From assembly GCA_023374045.1 (NCBI GenBank), contig CM041776.1, positions 41,360,171 to 41,424,170 on the forward strand: a stretch of 64,000 nucleotides of DNA. Reading direction: 5' to 3'. The notes beneath the pieces were generated by a model that was not told where the DNA came from, searched no databases, and saw only the letters and a program-made list of their open reading frames with translations. Both the position numbers and the translations under genes were made by a program. This stretch comes from Limonium bicolor. Lineage: Eukaryota > Streptophyta > Magnoliopsida > Caryophyllales > Plumbaginaceae. Of this stretch, positions 1-12,179 are shown one piece after another (position 1 is the stretch's first letter; each line of letters starts with the position of its first letter).

Positions 1-3000
1 TTTAAATGCCTTAGGAAAAATGAGCTTGATTTGCTTAATAAAATACCTAAGGAGCCAATGGTTAATGACCTAGTAAAATGCTCTCAAGGAAACTATTAAA
101 GGGCATATGTGATGTTGAGTGTGTTTGCAGGTTAAAGGCAATATATTATGTGGGAAATTCAGTGTTTTAGGTTTATGTTATTTAAGGGCCTAAGAGCCAT
201 GTTATTTAAGGCCTAAGTGCCAAGCAATTTAAGTTTATACACTATATTGTGATGTAGTGTAGTTTAAGGATTTAGATGTGTGTAAGAACATTCTTTGTGA
301 AGATGAGTGTCTCGGATGGTTAAAGAGGAAAAACAATATGTTTGTGTGTAGGAATGTGTATTAAGTGATTAAGTGTTTTGGTGGTAAAAAGGGTGAAAAC
401 CTAAGTGTGTGTGTGAGAGAATACTCTTAATGGATTTTAGGTGTTCTTGAATGTCTAATGGTGAAAGCTATGTGCTTTGGTATAGCAATGTGCTAGAAGA
501 ACCCATGTCAAAATTTAGATAATGTATAAAGTTCTAAGGGTTTAAAAGAGTTTTGGTGAGTTTTGGAAGTGTTGAGAATGATTAGTGTTTTACTAGGGAA
601 AGGTGCATTAAGGTGTTTTAGAAGGCAAAAGGATTTAGGCATTGTCTTGGAAGTTCTAGAAATCCAATGGTTGTTTTGGGGTGTATTAAAGTCTTGGAGG
701 AGTTTATTGAGGTTTAGGTAAGGAAGATGTTTGAACTTGTGAAGAAAATTCTTGGAAGGATATAAAGTATTTTGGTGGGCTAAATAATGTGTGGGGCATG
801 CTATAAACCTAAGGAGGAAATACTACAAGTGTTAGAGGTTTTGGTGAAAATTGGTTAAGTGTTTAAAGGCTTAAAATGAGTGTTTTGGCTTGTCCGAACA
901 TCCGTCCGGACATGGACGTTCGGAGGCCCTGTTGCGTAAAATTCTCAGAGTCTCGAACTGTGTCCGAACTTCGGAAGTCCGGACAGGTTCGGACACATGG
1001 ATTTTACTTTGAATTTTCCTCGACCCATGTCCGAACTTCCGAAGTCCGGACACATGTTCGGACATGCGTCTGTTTCCAGTTTTAAGTCACGGCTTGCGTC
1101 CGAACTTGGGAAGTCCGGACACAAGTTCGTACATGCCACTGTTTTGGCCATAAATGTTGTTTAAGGTTAGGAAAAGTTGTCTAAAAATGGTGATTATTAA
1201 GTAATGATGTTATAAGATTGTTAAGGACATATTAAGTGAGTTATAATGACAATTTAGTGGGGAGAAGTTGTATTAAATGTAAAAGTAAACAAGTTAAAAT
1301 GTGAAGTTATTTAACTAGTTAACGGGGATAAGTTATGAGCATTAGACTTTAAACAATCATGTTACCCCATGTTAATAAAAGTACATGTATATTACCAGTT
1401 GTTCGAGAATTGTTCGAGGAACATAAGTGGACATGATAAGTACTCCGGTGACAGGTATGGTTTTCTTGCAACCTGTGCCCTACCGATTACACCGGCTTGT
1501 ATGCCAATGTGTTTTTCTGTATGTTTGCCACGTTGTAAGATAAAACATGTAATGAGTTTACAGTAATTCATATATGTGACGTGTCTAGTTCCGATACCAT
1601 TTAACCTCGGAAGTGTTAACCTTAGTTAACTGAGTCTAGGATCACATGAGAGTTCGGTATTCGGATTAAACGACCCGAACCATGGGATGTTCTAACCACG
1701 ACTATGCGTGTGTTAATTGTGTGATATATGTGTGTGTGAATGCGGGGACCTCCCTTGTATGTTTAACCCAGTTATAATACTGTATGGTGTGTAGATGTGA
1801 TAGACTCCATAGTGGGGCTCTAACTAATATCTAAAAGTAAGTATGTACTAACATTGGTGAGGAATCCAGTTAGGCCGGTCGCGCGTTGTTTGGGAGTGGG
1901 TATCCTTCTTAGCCTTACCCTTCTCTCTGTTATGGTTGTTTCCCTCACGGGTTATGATCTCCCATTAGCTTACTCAAAAGCTTAGCTATTCTGACTTATG
2001 ATCGGTTTAGGGGGAACATGTGTTTGTGTGGTGTGTTCGGGTCACAATACCCAAACCATCTTAACCTAAGTTACTCGTCCGACTATTAGGACGGTAATGA
2101 GTGTTGTATAACAAGCTTAACATGAGGGTGACATCATTCTCTAGGCTCACCTGTGAATTAACAATGTTTGGGTTGGTTCCTAAGAGAACCGCTCCCGTTA
2201 TGTTATGTGTTGTTGTTGTAATGCAATTTCTATTGCGATGTTGTTATGTGCACGTTGAAACGTGAAAAGTGTTGTTATGTAGTGTATGTTAAATGATGTA
2301 AAATGTGGAGTATGTGGATCATGGATATGATTCTCAGTTTGTGATAAAAGGCGTTTAAGGATAACCCGATTAGTGGGTAAGTGTCGTCTATTAAGGAAGT
2401 AGCTCCGTTAGAGGAGGAACACTCTAGGAGTAAATGAACACCATGAGTGACTTATCAAGTAGGGTGGTGTTATCTGTTGTTGAGCCCTTTGAGGTGGAAT
2501 GTTTTGTGTTGTGTGTTTATAGTTACATGCATGATTAAAATATAATTAACCCCATGCTAAGACGAAAATTAGTTGTGCGTGGCCCGGTAGCATGCGGGCT
2601 GCGGGATTACCATACCAGCAAAGGTGCTGAGCCCCTTGGGGGCCACCCTTTCTCTTCTTTCCTATTTCAGGTACAAGGAGCTGGAAGCCGTTCGAGAGTA
2701 GGACGGGGTAGTCGTTGTACAGGGGTAATCATTTAAGTTGTATATATACAGTAGGTGTAGTAAGACCGAAATTGTTATCGGCATTAGTTTGTAATTACTC
2801 GGTACAGTTGGAAGGTGTATGTTGTTTCTATCGTTAATGGAAGGGTCAGTAATGTGTAGTCGCTCGGGAATCTAGTCCATCGGACCGGTACAATGTATAT
2901 GTAATAGCCTTGTTAGCCACGTGGGTGGTTAACGGCGTGTAACACCAACGGGTTCAGTATGTGATGAAGTATATTTTCCGCTGCAGATTGTTGATATGTG

Positions 3001-3024
3001 TTTGTTGTTGGATGGGGTGTTACA
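1..3024 (+). mobile_element. Partial long LTR of a Ty3/gypsy element (E1), 3' portion
   Basis: The segment ends in GGGGTGTTACA at 3024, the usual 3' terminus of the long-LTR gypsy families in this window. Read on the opposite strand it aligns along its length with the LTR at 57932-62521; for example, the block around 2900 matches 58010-58100 and the block at 1-250 matches 60780-61040. No primer-binding site follows 3024, so this is a 3' LTR or a solo LTR whose left part lies outside the window. It holds four hairpin units (891-1135), a C/G stem plus CAG|GT block (2625-2672) and a terminal hairpin (2912-2933). The short open frames inside it are not convincing genes. CTTCC at 3025-3029 would be its target duplication, but the left partner is off-window. 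Confidence 0.85.
891..1135 (+). repeat. Four tandem hairpin units, spacing 67-70 bp, in LTR E1
   Basis: Units start near 891, 961, 1028 and 1097. Each has arms of the type TGTCCGAAC...GTTCGGACA around a GAAGTCCGGAC-like loop; the fourth unit has one mismatch in its right arm. The position in the LTR corresponds to the hairpin arrays of the other long LTRs, but the arm sequence differs from theirs. Confidence 0.85.
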
Positions 3025-3039
3025 CTTCCTAATGGGCGC
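3025..3039. other. Host spacer and left target duplication of solo LTR D
   Basis: Only 15 bp separate LTR E1 from LTR D. The last five bases, GGCGC (3035-3039), recur at 31615-31619 just after the right end of LTR D and form its 5-bp target-site duplication. Confidence 0.8.
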
Positions 3040-3347
3040 TGTTGGAGAAATATGTGACTACTTCTACAACTTAGGCAGTGTACCTATCGTTTTTCGGAAT
3101 AGTGGATTTGTGGGGTTGTCGAACTCTTGGGGACCTTGTTGTACTTACAGCTTAACGTAAACAAAACAGAAATAAAAACAATTAATCAAAACAGAAATTA
3201 TAACGGTTGTAAAACTCTTTGTTTTTAAGGAAGCACCCTAGGTTGTTCTGCTTACCTATTTCATCCAATTATATTAATATAAACTTCCACCACTTTAGCA
3301 ATAAGCTCCGGAATCTTAATTAGTTTATTGTCCGTTCCCTGTACAAT
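3040..3347 (-). mobile_element. Solo LTR D (Athila-like), left part
   Basis: Begins TG at 3040 (TGTTGGAG...) directly after GGCGC. It is interrupted at 3347 by element B, whose target duplication is ACAAT (3343-3347). The remainder resumes at 30008. The joined LTR is about 1.9 kb, lacks any internal region and is related to the LTR of element B, with similar blocks around 30400-30860 and 28900-29400. A solo LTR is the usual product of recombination between two LTRs. Confidence 0.8.
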
Positions 3348-4490
3348 TGTTGGCCAAAAATACATAGTGAATATATATATACTTATGGGCAAAGAAAAGA
3401 CAAGTGCACCTAGTCGATGTAGTACAACAAGTGTCGTATCCACAGAGAAATTGGCTCAATTATCCTAGTCTCAATATTTAATAAAAACAGCAAATAGGGG
3501 GTTTAGCCGGAGGCAGGCTTGATTGTTTAGGATCAGTGCAGAAATAACAAATACAGTAAAATAAGGTGAATTAATTGATATGGATGGAAAAAGGTATCCT
3601 AGGATAGTGGGGGAATTGCCTAAATTACTTAAACAAATTTATAACCATGTCTCAATTATTTATTGTCTATTAGAGTTAATAAGGGTAAGTTACAAACTCT
3701 TAATAATAGCCTCAGTATTTTCCTACTCAATCCGGAGTGTAAATACCAAGGTTTATTCCTTTGTGGTACTATTGACTATCTCAAAATCATATGTTGATAG
3801 TTACCATAAAAATGCAGTAGTTTGTCGCGTAAAGCATTTAACAATATTTATTGAAAGGAATAAAAACAAGTATAATACATGAGACAGGTAATAAATATTT
3901 ATTTAAGCAATATTAGGATCAAACCCCATCCTAGGATACAAATAAAAACTACTCAGCCATTGACAGAAATAAAAATAGAGTAAAGATAGACATTAAAACA
4001 GAGTAAAGTTTGAGGAAAGAAAGAACTCTATTTTGGGGAGAGTTGTTTCGCTTCCGGGCTTGTCTCCGTGATTATGCCGACCTCAAAACGATGATAGATT
4101 GGTAGAGCGAAGAAAATGAACAAAACAGGTACAAGTTGGTCCTGTCCGGGTGGGACCACGCGGACACAAACGCGGACAACTCCTGTCCGTGTGGGGGTTG
4201 TGCGGACACAAATGCGGACACGGCCTGGTTCTGTGCAGAACGTCTTCTTCGTCTGGTTTTATGGAAAATTGAAGAGTTAGGCATATTTGGTGATGGGAAA
4301 TGATGGAAATGAAGTGGATATGTGGATGTATGGATGGAGAATGGAATTTGGATGGAGGGAGAGTGAATTTTGATGAGCATTGTGTGATCGATCGATGAGT
4401 TTAGAAGCAGGAGATGGTGGGTTGTTATAGAAGAAAGGAGGAGGAAGATGACAACGTTTGGATCAGGCGTGGGAGAAGCATTTAAGGAAT
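3348..4490 (-). mobile_element. 3' LTR of element B, distal part (interrupted by element A)
   Basis: Matches 28255-29397 of the 5' LTR almost base for base; both share the block TGGCCAAAAATACATAGTG near the start. It stops at GGAAT (4486-4490), the target duplication of element A, and continues at 18889. It contains GTCCG-rich segments at about 4140-4220. Confidence 0.92.
4486..4490. other. Target-site duplication of element A, left copy (GGAAT)
   Basis: GGAAT precedes TGTAACACC at 4491 and recurs at 18884-18888 after the other end of element A (...GGGGTATTTCA). The empty-site sequence is visible in the 5' LTR of element B around 29385. Confidence 0.95.
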
Positions 4491-7400
4491 TGTAACACCC
4501 CATCCAAAGCCATTCGTGGTTATCGCAAAACTGAACAATTAATCGAATACGTCGCAGCGGAAATAAATAACACCTGGACCTTGCCACGGTCTGATCGTTA
4601 GAATATACCGGCCTTAACATTTACAATACTTATCCAACTCAAAACATCACCAACCACAATACCATAACCAACTGAGTACAAGTATCTTAAACATAATCCC
4701 AATCTTACATCAGTTTAATATAAACAGTCGGGTGCACAGGCGCAACCCGAACTCAAAATAAACATCCCACCCTAAGTCTAACCACTCCTACTCTCGTAGT
4801 GCGTCCTCATGGGTCTCTTACCTGCAAGTGTAAAAATAGCCCCCGAGGGGGTCCGCACGAATGCTGGTACACCCTCTCATGGCCCCCAAGCTAACGGGGC
4901 TACGACGACTAATTGTCGATAGCATGGAAATTGATTACATACACAAGCATAATATGAAGTGCAATAACAATAACCACAGATGAACATATATAGTTCACAA
5001 AGAATGAACGACTCAAGCGTTCCGTTATCAAGTGGGTTAGTAACCCCTTCCTTAGTCCTCATTTCCTTAATCTCAGTTCCTTACCTTACCTTAATCTTAA
5101 TCTTAATCTCAATCTTAATCTTAATCTCAGTATACAAACCTTTCCTGGAAGGGATTGGTTGTAGCTTAACTCAAACCTGGGATTTAGGTGATCCCACCGC
5201 ACCATCTTAATGCCACATACTCTGGACGGGAGTCCAGCGTAGCTGAGCCGGCAACCGGCCCTAGGCTACAAGTCCGAAGACAAGTCCTTAGGCGGAGGGC
5301 GGATCTGATTCAGATACCGTCCCCCTTTTTCCTTAGCATGCATGACCGGAGATCGGTCCCGGGTTTCCTCACTCAAGTTCCAGTTAGTAGACATCTTAAA
5401 CACCATGTGCTAGCTAAGCCTTAACGGGCATTAACCAACAACCATCAAACTTAACTCTTATTCTGAACTCAGTAAGTACTAAACTTGGTTAGTATCAATC
5501 TTAAGTCTCGCGGGTTAGCGTAAATATAACACAATCACAATGAGAACAATATAACCGGTTGCATGCTTTATCTTGTTTTAGTCATAGCAATTAAACAGAT
5601 AGCACACAAGCCGAGGGACACCTCGTTAGCAAGCAGGTCACAAGAAGGATTGTACCGTTCACCGTTGGTCATTCGGTTGCTTACTCTCCTCCGGAGTCCA
5701 AATTCTCAAACCCTAAAGCATTCATTCAGTTTTAGGTTATTAGTTACTCATCTCATCCAAACCTACTTAACTTACTTAACCGATGATGTTTACCCACCAT
5801 TAATCGCTTAAGTCCTTATAGTTTAACCTTAACCTCAAAAGCCACTTACTTCTCATTATTTCTTAAGCTTGTTTATGCCCCTAACAACCATTATATGTCA
5901 TTAATTATGTCCTAACAATCTTATAATATCATTACCAAACAAGTCCCAACCTTAAAACCCCATTTTTCAACATTCTGTAGCTTTTTCTGATGGGTCCGGG
6001 TTTGTGTCCGAGGTTGTAAACCCGGACCAATACATCGCAAAAGTTTCTGGACAATTTTAGGACTGGTCCGGGTTTATGTACTGGGATGCAAACCCGGACC
6101 ATCCCACGGCTAAATTCTCTGGATAGTTTTTGGTGTGGTCCGGGTTTGTGTGCTAGTTTGCAAACCCGGACCTACACTAAATGTGCCCAGAATGTAAATT
6201 TTTGACCTCTGTTCAACCTCAAATCTTAACCAATCTTTTCCCAACCTCTCCACAAGTATTCTAGCATGTCCTAACATCATTTTGGTACCTTCAAGTCCTC
6301 CTCAAAACACATTAAATCATTCACCAAGATTCACCTTAATCTTTATACATTTTCCTGGTAATAATGCTAACACTTATAATGTTTTCCTCTAGGTTTCTAG
6401 GTGGTGGTTCATACCTAATGTAACCACTATGCCAAATGTTTTCCTCACCACAGTAACATCATCTCCCAAGCATCTTTCATTATCTAAAACTCTCTTATGC
6501 ATTTTCTTAATGTTCCTTCACAACTTAAACTTCCATACATCAACACATTGCTTCCTTCCTAGTTGTTTATCAACATTTGCCTAAGTCCTAAATACTCAAA
6601 TACATTCTCTTGATTTCTAAATCCTTCATAGTAATGCCTAAGTCATTATAAGTCATTAGAACACCTTATTCTCACTCTTTTTCATCAAGACAACCTCTAG
6701 AACATCCTAGTACTTCCTTAGTCATTAAATCCCCTTAGAATATCTTAAACACTTAAGTTCTCCTTTAAATTTTTGCCATGGGTTCTCTAGTACATAGCAC
6801 ATCCTAACACATGGTTTTCTCCACTAACAACCACATCACCCAAATTCTCATCACAACACCTTAACACACAATTTACACTAAAACTTCACCACATCATCAT
6901 ATAGTGCTTAAACTTAAAATGCTTGGCACTTAGGCCCTTAAATGACAATAATCTTAACCACTGAATTTCCACATATATTTGCCTTCAACCTGCGAATACA
7001 CACAACAAGGCTCCCATTGAAATAAAATGCTTCTTGTAATTCATCTCCACATTGTTTTAACTATCTCTTCTTCTCATTTGCTCTTTAGTCACAAGTTCAC
7101 AAATATGCTCATTGTTTCTCCTAGGTTTTATAACACCTTCCCAATAAACTCTACACTAAACTCATCATATACCTAAATCCCATTCCCTTAAACAACAAGA
7201 CATCTTAAGGTAAGTATTTTACCTTGTTCTCTCACAAGCTTCACAAGCTTTTCTCCTTAGACTTCTCTTACCAAATCTCGGTCACCAATATAGTTCTCCT
7301 TGCCAATGTTCTAAACAATGTCCAATAACTCTAATGAGCACTAAACAACACACTTACCTTAAGGAATAAAACCTAGGTTAAAATGTGTTTTAAGGTTTTG

Positions 7401-8527
7401 AATTGATTGCTTTACCTTAGTTCCTCAAGACAAGCTTGGATATGAAGCAAGAAGGACCTCCTCTCTCCTTTGAAGAGTAGAAACAAGCTAGAACAAGGCA
7501 TTCAAATGGAGTCCCATGAGTACTAATTTTCGGACATGTGAAGAAAATGGTGGAAACCTAGATTTTCTTACACTTTCTTTACCTTAAGAGAATGGAGAAG
7601 CCAATGGAGTCTCCAAACTTGAATTTCCTCCTCCAATGGTGGTTTGGCTTGGCACCAAAATGAAGCTCTTGAAGTTTTGAAAAGATAGAAAGAAGGAGCT
7701 TGAGCTAACTAAGAAGAATATGTATTTTATTTTGGATTTGGAGCTAAAATGAGCAAGATGTGGGCAAGGCTAGATGGAGCTAGCATGGAGTTGTTCTTCA
7801 CGTTAATGGAGAAGGGAGAGAGCTTGAAGAAACCGTGGGAAACAAGAAGAAATGAAGAAGTGAGGAGAGAGAACTAATAAAGTGGGATATTTATGTAAAA
7901 GGTGAATAGTGCTTTTGCTTTATAACTCTTATTTGCTTTCTTATTTACTTAATGACTCATGAAGGTGGTGACTCACCTCCTAAGAAACCGGCCCCCTTTT
8001 AATAATGAGGGTACTTAAGTCTTTGTTGACCAAATGTCTCACTTATATAGACTTATGTTATAAACTAGCTTAATTAATTCACTATTCACCAAAACAAGGC
8101 ACATTGTTGTGAAATTTTTGATTTCCCATTGATATAGACTTCCAAATGTGATACTATATAGTACACATGTTAATTAAGAGTAATGATGGACATTTAGCCA
8201 TTCAAAACTCATTTACAAGACAATTTTTCAAAAACGTGCTTTAAGACTCCTTAAAGCACATTTTGTGTTTTAACTAGTTTTCAAGCTTGGTTTTCTTTGG
8301 TAATTGATTTAAAATGACCATTAGAATATTACTAAGGTCTTAGAATAATATTTGGGTACTCTCCCAAGTCTCCCCAAGCTTAGAGCACGTTTTTGCTCGA
8401 ACTGCTCTTTTGGTGTTTCCTTATATTTTCTTTGATTAAAAATGTTTCTTATTGTTTCTAAGGCATTATTTAGCCTCCTTATATCTTAGTTTATCATTTA
8501 CACCATATCTAAGTTTGGGGTATTTCA
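4491..8527 (-). mobile_element. 3' LTR of element A
   Basis: Starts TGTAACACCCC and ends GGGGTATTTCA on the + strand. Nearly identical to 14842-18883, with scattered substitutions and a few small indels. Contains a TTAATC-rich microsatellite (about 5085-5135), the CAG|GT block at 4818-4853 and three hairpin units at 5993-6172. The open frames inside it are repeated in the other LTR only because the DNA is duplicated. Confidence 0.95.
5993..6172 (-). repeat. Three tandem 36-bp hairpins at exact 72-bp spacing (3' LTR A)
   Basis: Hairpins lie at 5993-6028, 6065-6100 and 6137-6172. Each has arms GGTCCGGGTTT and AAACCCGGACC with a variable loop of about 14 bp. The spacing is 72 bp both times, so the array is a 72-bp tandem repeat in which the palindromic half is best conserved. 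Confidence 0.93.
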
Positions 8528-8545
8528 ATCTACCCCCCTTAAAAG
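8528..8545 (-). other. Polypurine tract of element A
   Basis: On the minus strand CTTTTAAGGGGGGTAGAT directly abuts the 3' LTR. This is where plus-strand DNA synthesis primes. The same sequence follows LTR E2 at 62522. Confidence 0.9.
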
Positions 8546-8838
8546 AACTTTGTCCTCAAAGTTCACACATGTGCTTAGCCATTCACGGTACACAATTCTC
8601 TTAATCTTAATATCACATCTTATATTCACATTCACACATCTCAAGACTCAAAGGTCATTCTCAAATACAATACATAAGTATTATACATAACTCAAACTTA
8701 CACCGAAGTGTAGCAACTTACACAAATTCACATCTTAAACAACCAAACAAACGACAAACATGATCGTTTCCTAACTCAAAAGCGAGGAAGCTCTACCCCC
8801 CTTAAAAAGGGGTACGCCCCGTACCCTATACAGACGAT
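8546..8838 (-). other. 3' non-coding region of element A
   Basis: About 290 bp between the pol stop and the polypurine tract. It begins with the conserved GAACTTTGAGGACAAAG-type sequence next to the tract and carries a second C-run (about 8796-8805). No reading frame is supported. Confidence 0.7.
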
Positions 8839-10220
8839 CTAGTCAGTAAATAAAGAAGGGTACTTCGCCCTCATCTTATCCTCTAATTCCCACGTGGCCT
8901 CTTCGACATCCTGGTTAGACCAGAGAACCTTCACCAGTCGCACTGACTTGTGGCGAGTGTCCCTAGTCTTGCTGTCCAAGATTCTCTGAGGAGTCTCCAC
9001 GGATCTCATATTCGGTTCAAAAGTCAACCTCTCAGGTTCTAACACATGGGAGGGGTGGTGCATGTATTTCTTTAGCTGTGAAACATGAAAAACATCATGC
9101 ACTTTACCCAGCTCAGCAGGTAAATTCAACCTGTAAGCAACCGGGCCCACCCGCTCCGTAATCTCATAAGGACCAACAAATTTCGGGCTTAATTTGCCCT
9201 TCTGCCCAAACCTGAATACACCCTTCATCGGTGAAACTCGCAGAAATACCTGGTCGCCCACTGCGAACTCCAGGTCCCGTCGTCGAACATCAGCATACGA
9301 CTTCTGCCTATCTTGAGCAGCTTTCATGTTCTCCCTGATTTGCTGAACTTCAGCCTTAACTTGTTCTAAGTACTCTGGTCCTATAATGACCGTCTCACTC
9401 GACTCATCCCAGCAGAGCGGTGTACGACATGGTCTACCGTACAACGCTTGAAAAGGTGCCATCTTGATCGAAGCGTGATAGCTGTTGTTGTATGAAAACT
9501 CGATCAGATGCAATCTGTCAATCCAACTGCCCTGGAAGTCTAAGGCACATGCTCTCAGCATGTCCTCGAGTGTCTGAATAGTACGCTCAGTCTGACCATC
9601 TGTCTGAGGATGGAACGCGGTACTCAGCTTGAGTTCTGTACCCAACGCTTCTCTGGTAGCTCTCCAGTACCTCGAAAGGAATCTGGTATCTCTATCTGAT
9701 TTCTTTCTCAAATAACTCAGCTAATTTGGTCACCTTCCAAGTATCCTTCATCGGTATGAATCGGGCTACTTTGGTAAGGCGATCCACCACCACCCATATC
9801 ATGTTGAGACCTCCCCTAGCAGGTGGAAGCCCAACTACGAAGTCCATGGAGATATCATGGAACTTCCACTCCGGAACTGGCATCGACTGTACCATTCCGC
9901 CCGGTCGTCGGTGCTCGAATTTCACCTTCTGGCATGTGAGACACCTCAAGACGAACTCGGTAACATCTGTCTTCATCCCCGACCACCAGAAGTATCTCTT
10001 CATGTCTTTATACATTTTAGAGGCTCCCGGATGGATGGAAACTGAAGAACAGTGTGATTCTCTAAGTATACGGTCTTTCAGATCCGTGTTGCCTCGTGGT
10101 ATGCATAACCGGCCCTTAAGTCTGATCAGATCATCATCATGAAGTCTGAAGTCGTATTTCTGACTCTCAAAGGTACCATCTGTCAGCTTCTGTCTGACCT
10201 CTCTCATGTACTCATCTGTC
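8839..10220 (-). pseudogene. Integrase with C-terminal chromodomain-like segment, element A (broken)
   Basis: Integrase joins retrotransposon cDNA to chromosomal DNA. Reading leftwards from about 10220, the H2C2 zinc-binding module is visible (HCSSVSIHPG followed by CLTCQ), then the first catalytic Asp in ISMDFVVGLP, the second in SDRDTRF and the catalytic Glu in [12 protein letters not shown]. The C-terminal part resembles a chromodomain ([21 protein letters not shown]) and ends at a stop at 8839. Chromodomains in this group are thought to guide insertion into heterochromatin. About 10 codons that usually precede SDRD are missing at about 9705-9711, with a frame change and a stop, so the D-D-E core is disrupted. 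A further frame change separates it from RNase H near 10220-10250. Confidence 0.9.
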
Positions 10221-11600
10221 CTCTGAGCCTCTCGCACCTCATCAACCAAGCTGGGAAAGAAACTAGCGAATGGAGTGAGTGTGCTCGACGGCTCAGGGCA
10301 TCTGCTACAACATTGGCCTTCCCCTCTTTGTATTGGAGGTCAATGTCATAGTCTTTCAGAAACTCTAACCATCTCCTCTGTCGAAGATTTAACTCCTTCT
10401 GAGTGAATATGTATTTCAAACTCTTGTGATCGGTGTAGATCGTGACACTAACCCCATATAAGTAGTGGCGCCATATCTTCAAAGCGAAGACTACAGCTCC
10501 TAGCTCTAAATCATGTGTGGGGTAGTTCTCCTCATGTTTCTTCAACTGGCGTGAGGCATATGCCACCACCTTGCCATGTTGCATGAGCACGCAACCCAGC
10601 CCTCTGCCGGATGCATCACAATAAACCTCAAAGCCCTCTGTACCGTCTGGAATGGTCAGAACCGGTGCAGTGGTCAGTGAGTCCTTCAAGCGCTGAAATG
10701 ATCTCTCACAATCAACTGTCCACAAGAATGGTGCGTCCTTCTTCATCAGACTGGTCATCGGTTTCGCGACCTTGCTGAAATCTCTAACAAACCTCCTGTA
10801 GTAACCTGCCAGACCGAGAAAGCTCCGAACGTCGGTAACAGTCTTCGGCCTTGGCCAAGTACGTACGGCATCAATCTTTGCTGGATCCACTGCGATCCCA
10901 GCATCTGAGATGACATGACCTAGGAAAGAGACCTGGTCAAGCCAAAACTCACACTTGGAGAACTTAGCATATAGCTGGTTCTCCCTCAGTATTTCCAATA
11001 CCCTTCTCAGATGTTCCTCATGCTCAACCTTAGACTTCGAATATATCAAAATATCGTCATAAAAACCATAACCGACTTGTCCAGCTGTTCCCGGAACAAG
11101 CGGTTCATCAGATCCATAAATTTCGCCGGTGCGTTCGACAAACCGAACGGCATCACTATGAACTCATAGTGGCCATATCGTGTCCGGAATGCCGTCTTCT
11201 CAATATCTCCCTCCTTAATGGCTATCTGATGATACCCCGATCTGAGATCAATCTTGGAAAACACAGATGCTCCCTTCAACTGATCGAACAGATCGTCAAT
11301 GCGGGGTAGTGGGTACTTATTCTTCACTGTCACTGCATTCAGCTCTCTGTAGTCGATGCAGAGGCGGAGACTACCGTCCTTCTTCTTCACGAAGAGGACT
11401 GGCGCTCCCCATGGTGACACACTTGGTCTAATGAATCCCTTATCCAACAAATCTTTCAATTGTTCTTTTAACTCAGTCATTTCCGCCGGAGCCATACGGT
11501 ATGGTGCTTTGGCTATAGGTCCGGTACCAGGTAGCAGTTCAATGGTGAACTCTACCTCCCGAGTGGGTGGCATGCCGGGCAGTTCCCGTGGAAATAGGTC
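10221..11600 (-). pseudogene. Reverse transcriptase and RNase H, element A (frameshifted in the catalytic motif)
   Basis: RT copies element RNA into DNA and RNase H removes the RNA. RT motifs in order are [66 protein letters not shown], then the DD active site. At 11053-11061 the DDIL motif is present only in a different frame from the upstream RT: a single base is missing just before the Asp pair. Downstream come the RT thumb ([16 protein letters not shown]) and RNase H ([20 protein letters not shown], then [24 protein letters not shown]). The frame is lost again at about 10240. Apart from these indels the domain is complete and well conserved. Confidence 0.93.
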
Positions 11601-12179
11601 GGGGAACTCCGACACTACCGGTAAGTCGGGGTCGAACTCAGGGTCTCTCTCTATGTCCTGTACATAGCAGAGGTATACTTCTTCCTTTCTCCTTAATTCT
11701 CTATACATTGCCATGGCGGTGATGATCTTAGTCGAAGGCTCTCTGGGCCTCTGGCGGTATGATATTGTTACCCCAGACGGACTCCTGAGCAGCAATCTAT
11801 GCTCGGCGCAGAGGATACGTCCCTTGTGCCGCTCCAACCAGTTCATCCCGAAGATAACATCAAATCCTAGCTTACTGAACTCAATGAAACTGACTGGAAA
11901 GTCTTCTCCCTTAATTCTGATGGTGGCTCCTCGGTAGTAACGAGTGCAACGAACCTTCTCCTTAGACGGGAGCGTAACCGTGAAGTCGGGTAGCTCATCA
12001 GCGTCTAGCCCCAACCTGCTCGTAAATGATGCCAAGACAAAGGTATGTGAGGCCCTGAGTCGAAGAGAACTGATGCTCAATCCCATTAATCGGAAAGGTG
12101 CCGGTGAGGATAGTACCGCTGGCGTCGGCCTGTGCCTCTGTAAGTATGCTTAGTGCACCTTCCGTACCGAGTCCATAAC
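11601..12179 (-). pseudogene. Protease region at the start of pol, element A (frameshifted)
   Basis: This is the retropepsin-like aspartic protease that processes the polyprotein. The exon seems to begin after an AG acceptor at 12180-12181, reading [17 protein letters not shown] and then GTILTGTF. The catalytic Asp-Ser-Gly is encoded at 12053-12061, but its frame differs from both the upstream and downstream frames, so at least two small indels flank the active site; one looks like a lost G in a G run. Downstream the frame recovers as [16 protein letters not shown], then [10 protein letters not shown], typical of the flap and C-terminal part of plant gypsy proteases. Confidence 0.85.

Noticed and set aside
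2554..2736. ORF with LVVRGPVACGLRDYHTSKGAE also found at 58226-58483
   Set aside because: It lies in homologous LTR DNA; the frame covers a hairpin and a splice-like site, and conservation is explained at the DNA level. No sign of codon-level constraint.
4072..4620. 182-aa ORF spanning 4072-4620
   Set aside because: It crosses the junction between LTR B and the inserted element A and includes GTCCG repeats; a chance reading frame.
5085..5135. TTAATC tandem repeat as an interstitial telomere tract
   Set aside because: The plant telomere unit is TTTAGGG; this is an LTR-internal microsatellite present in both LTRs of element A.
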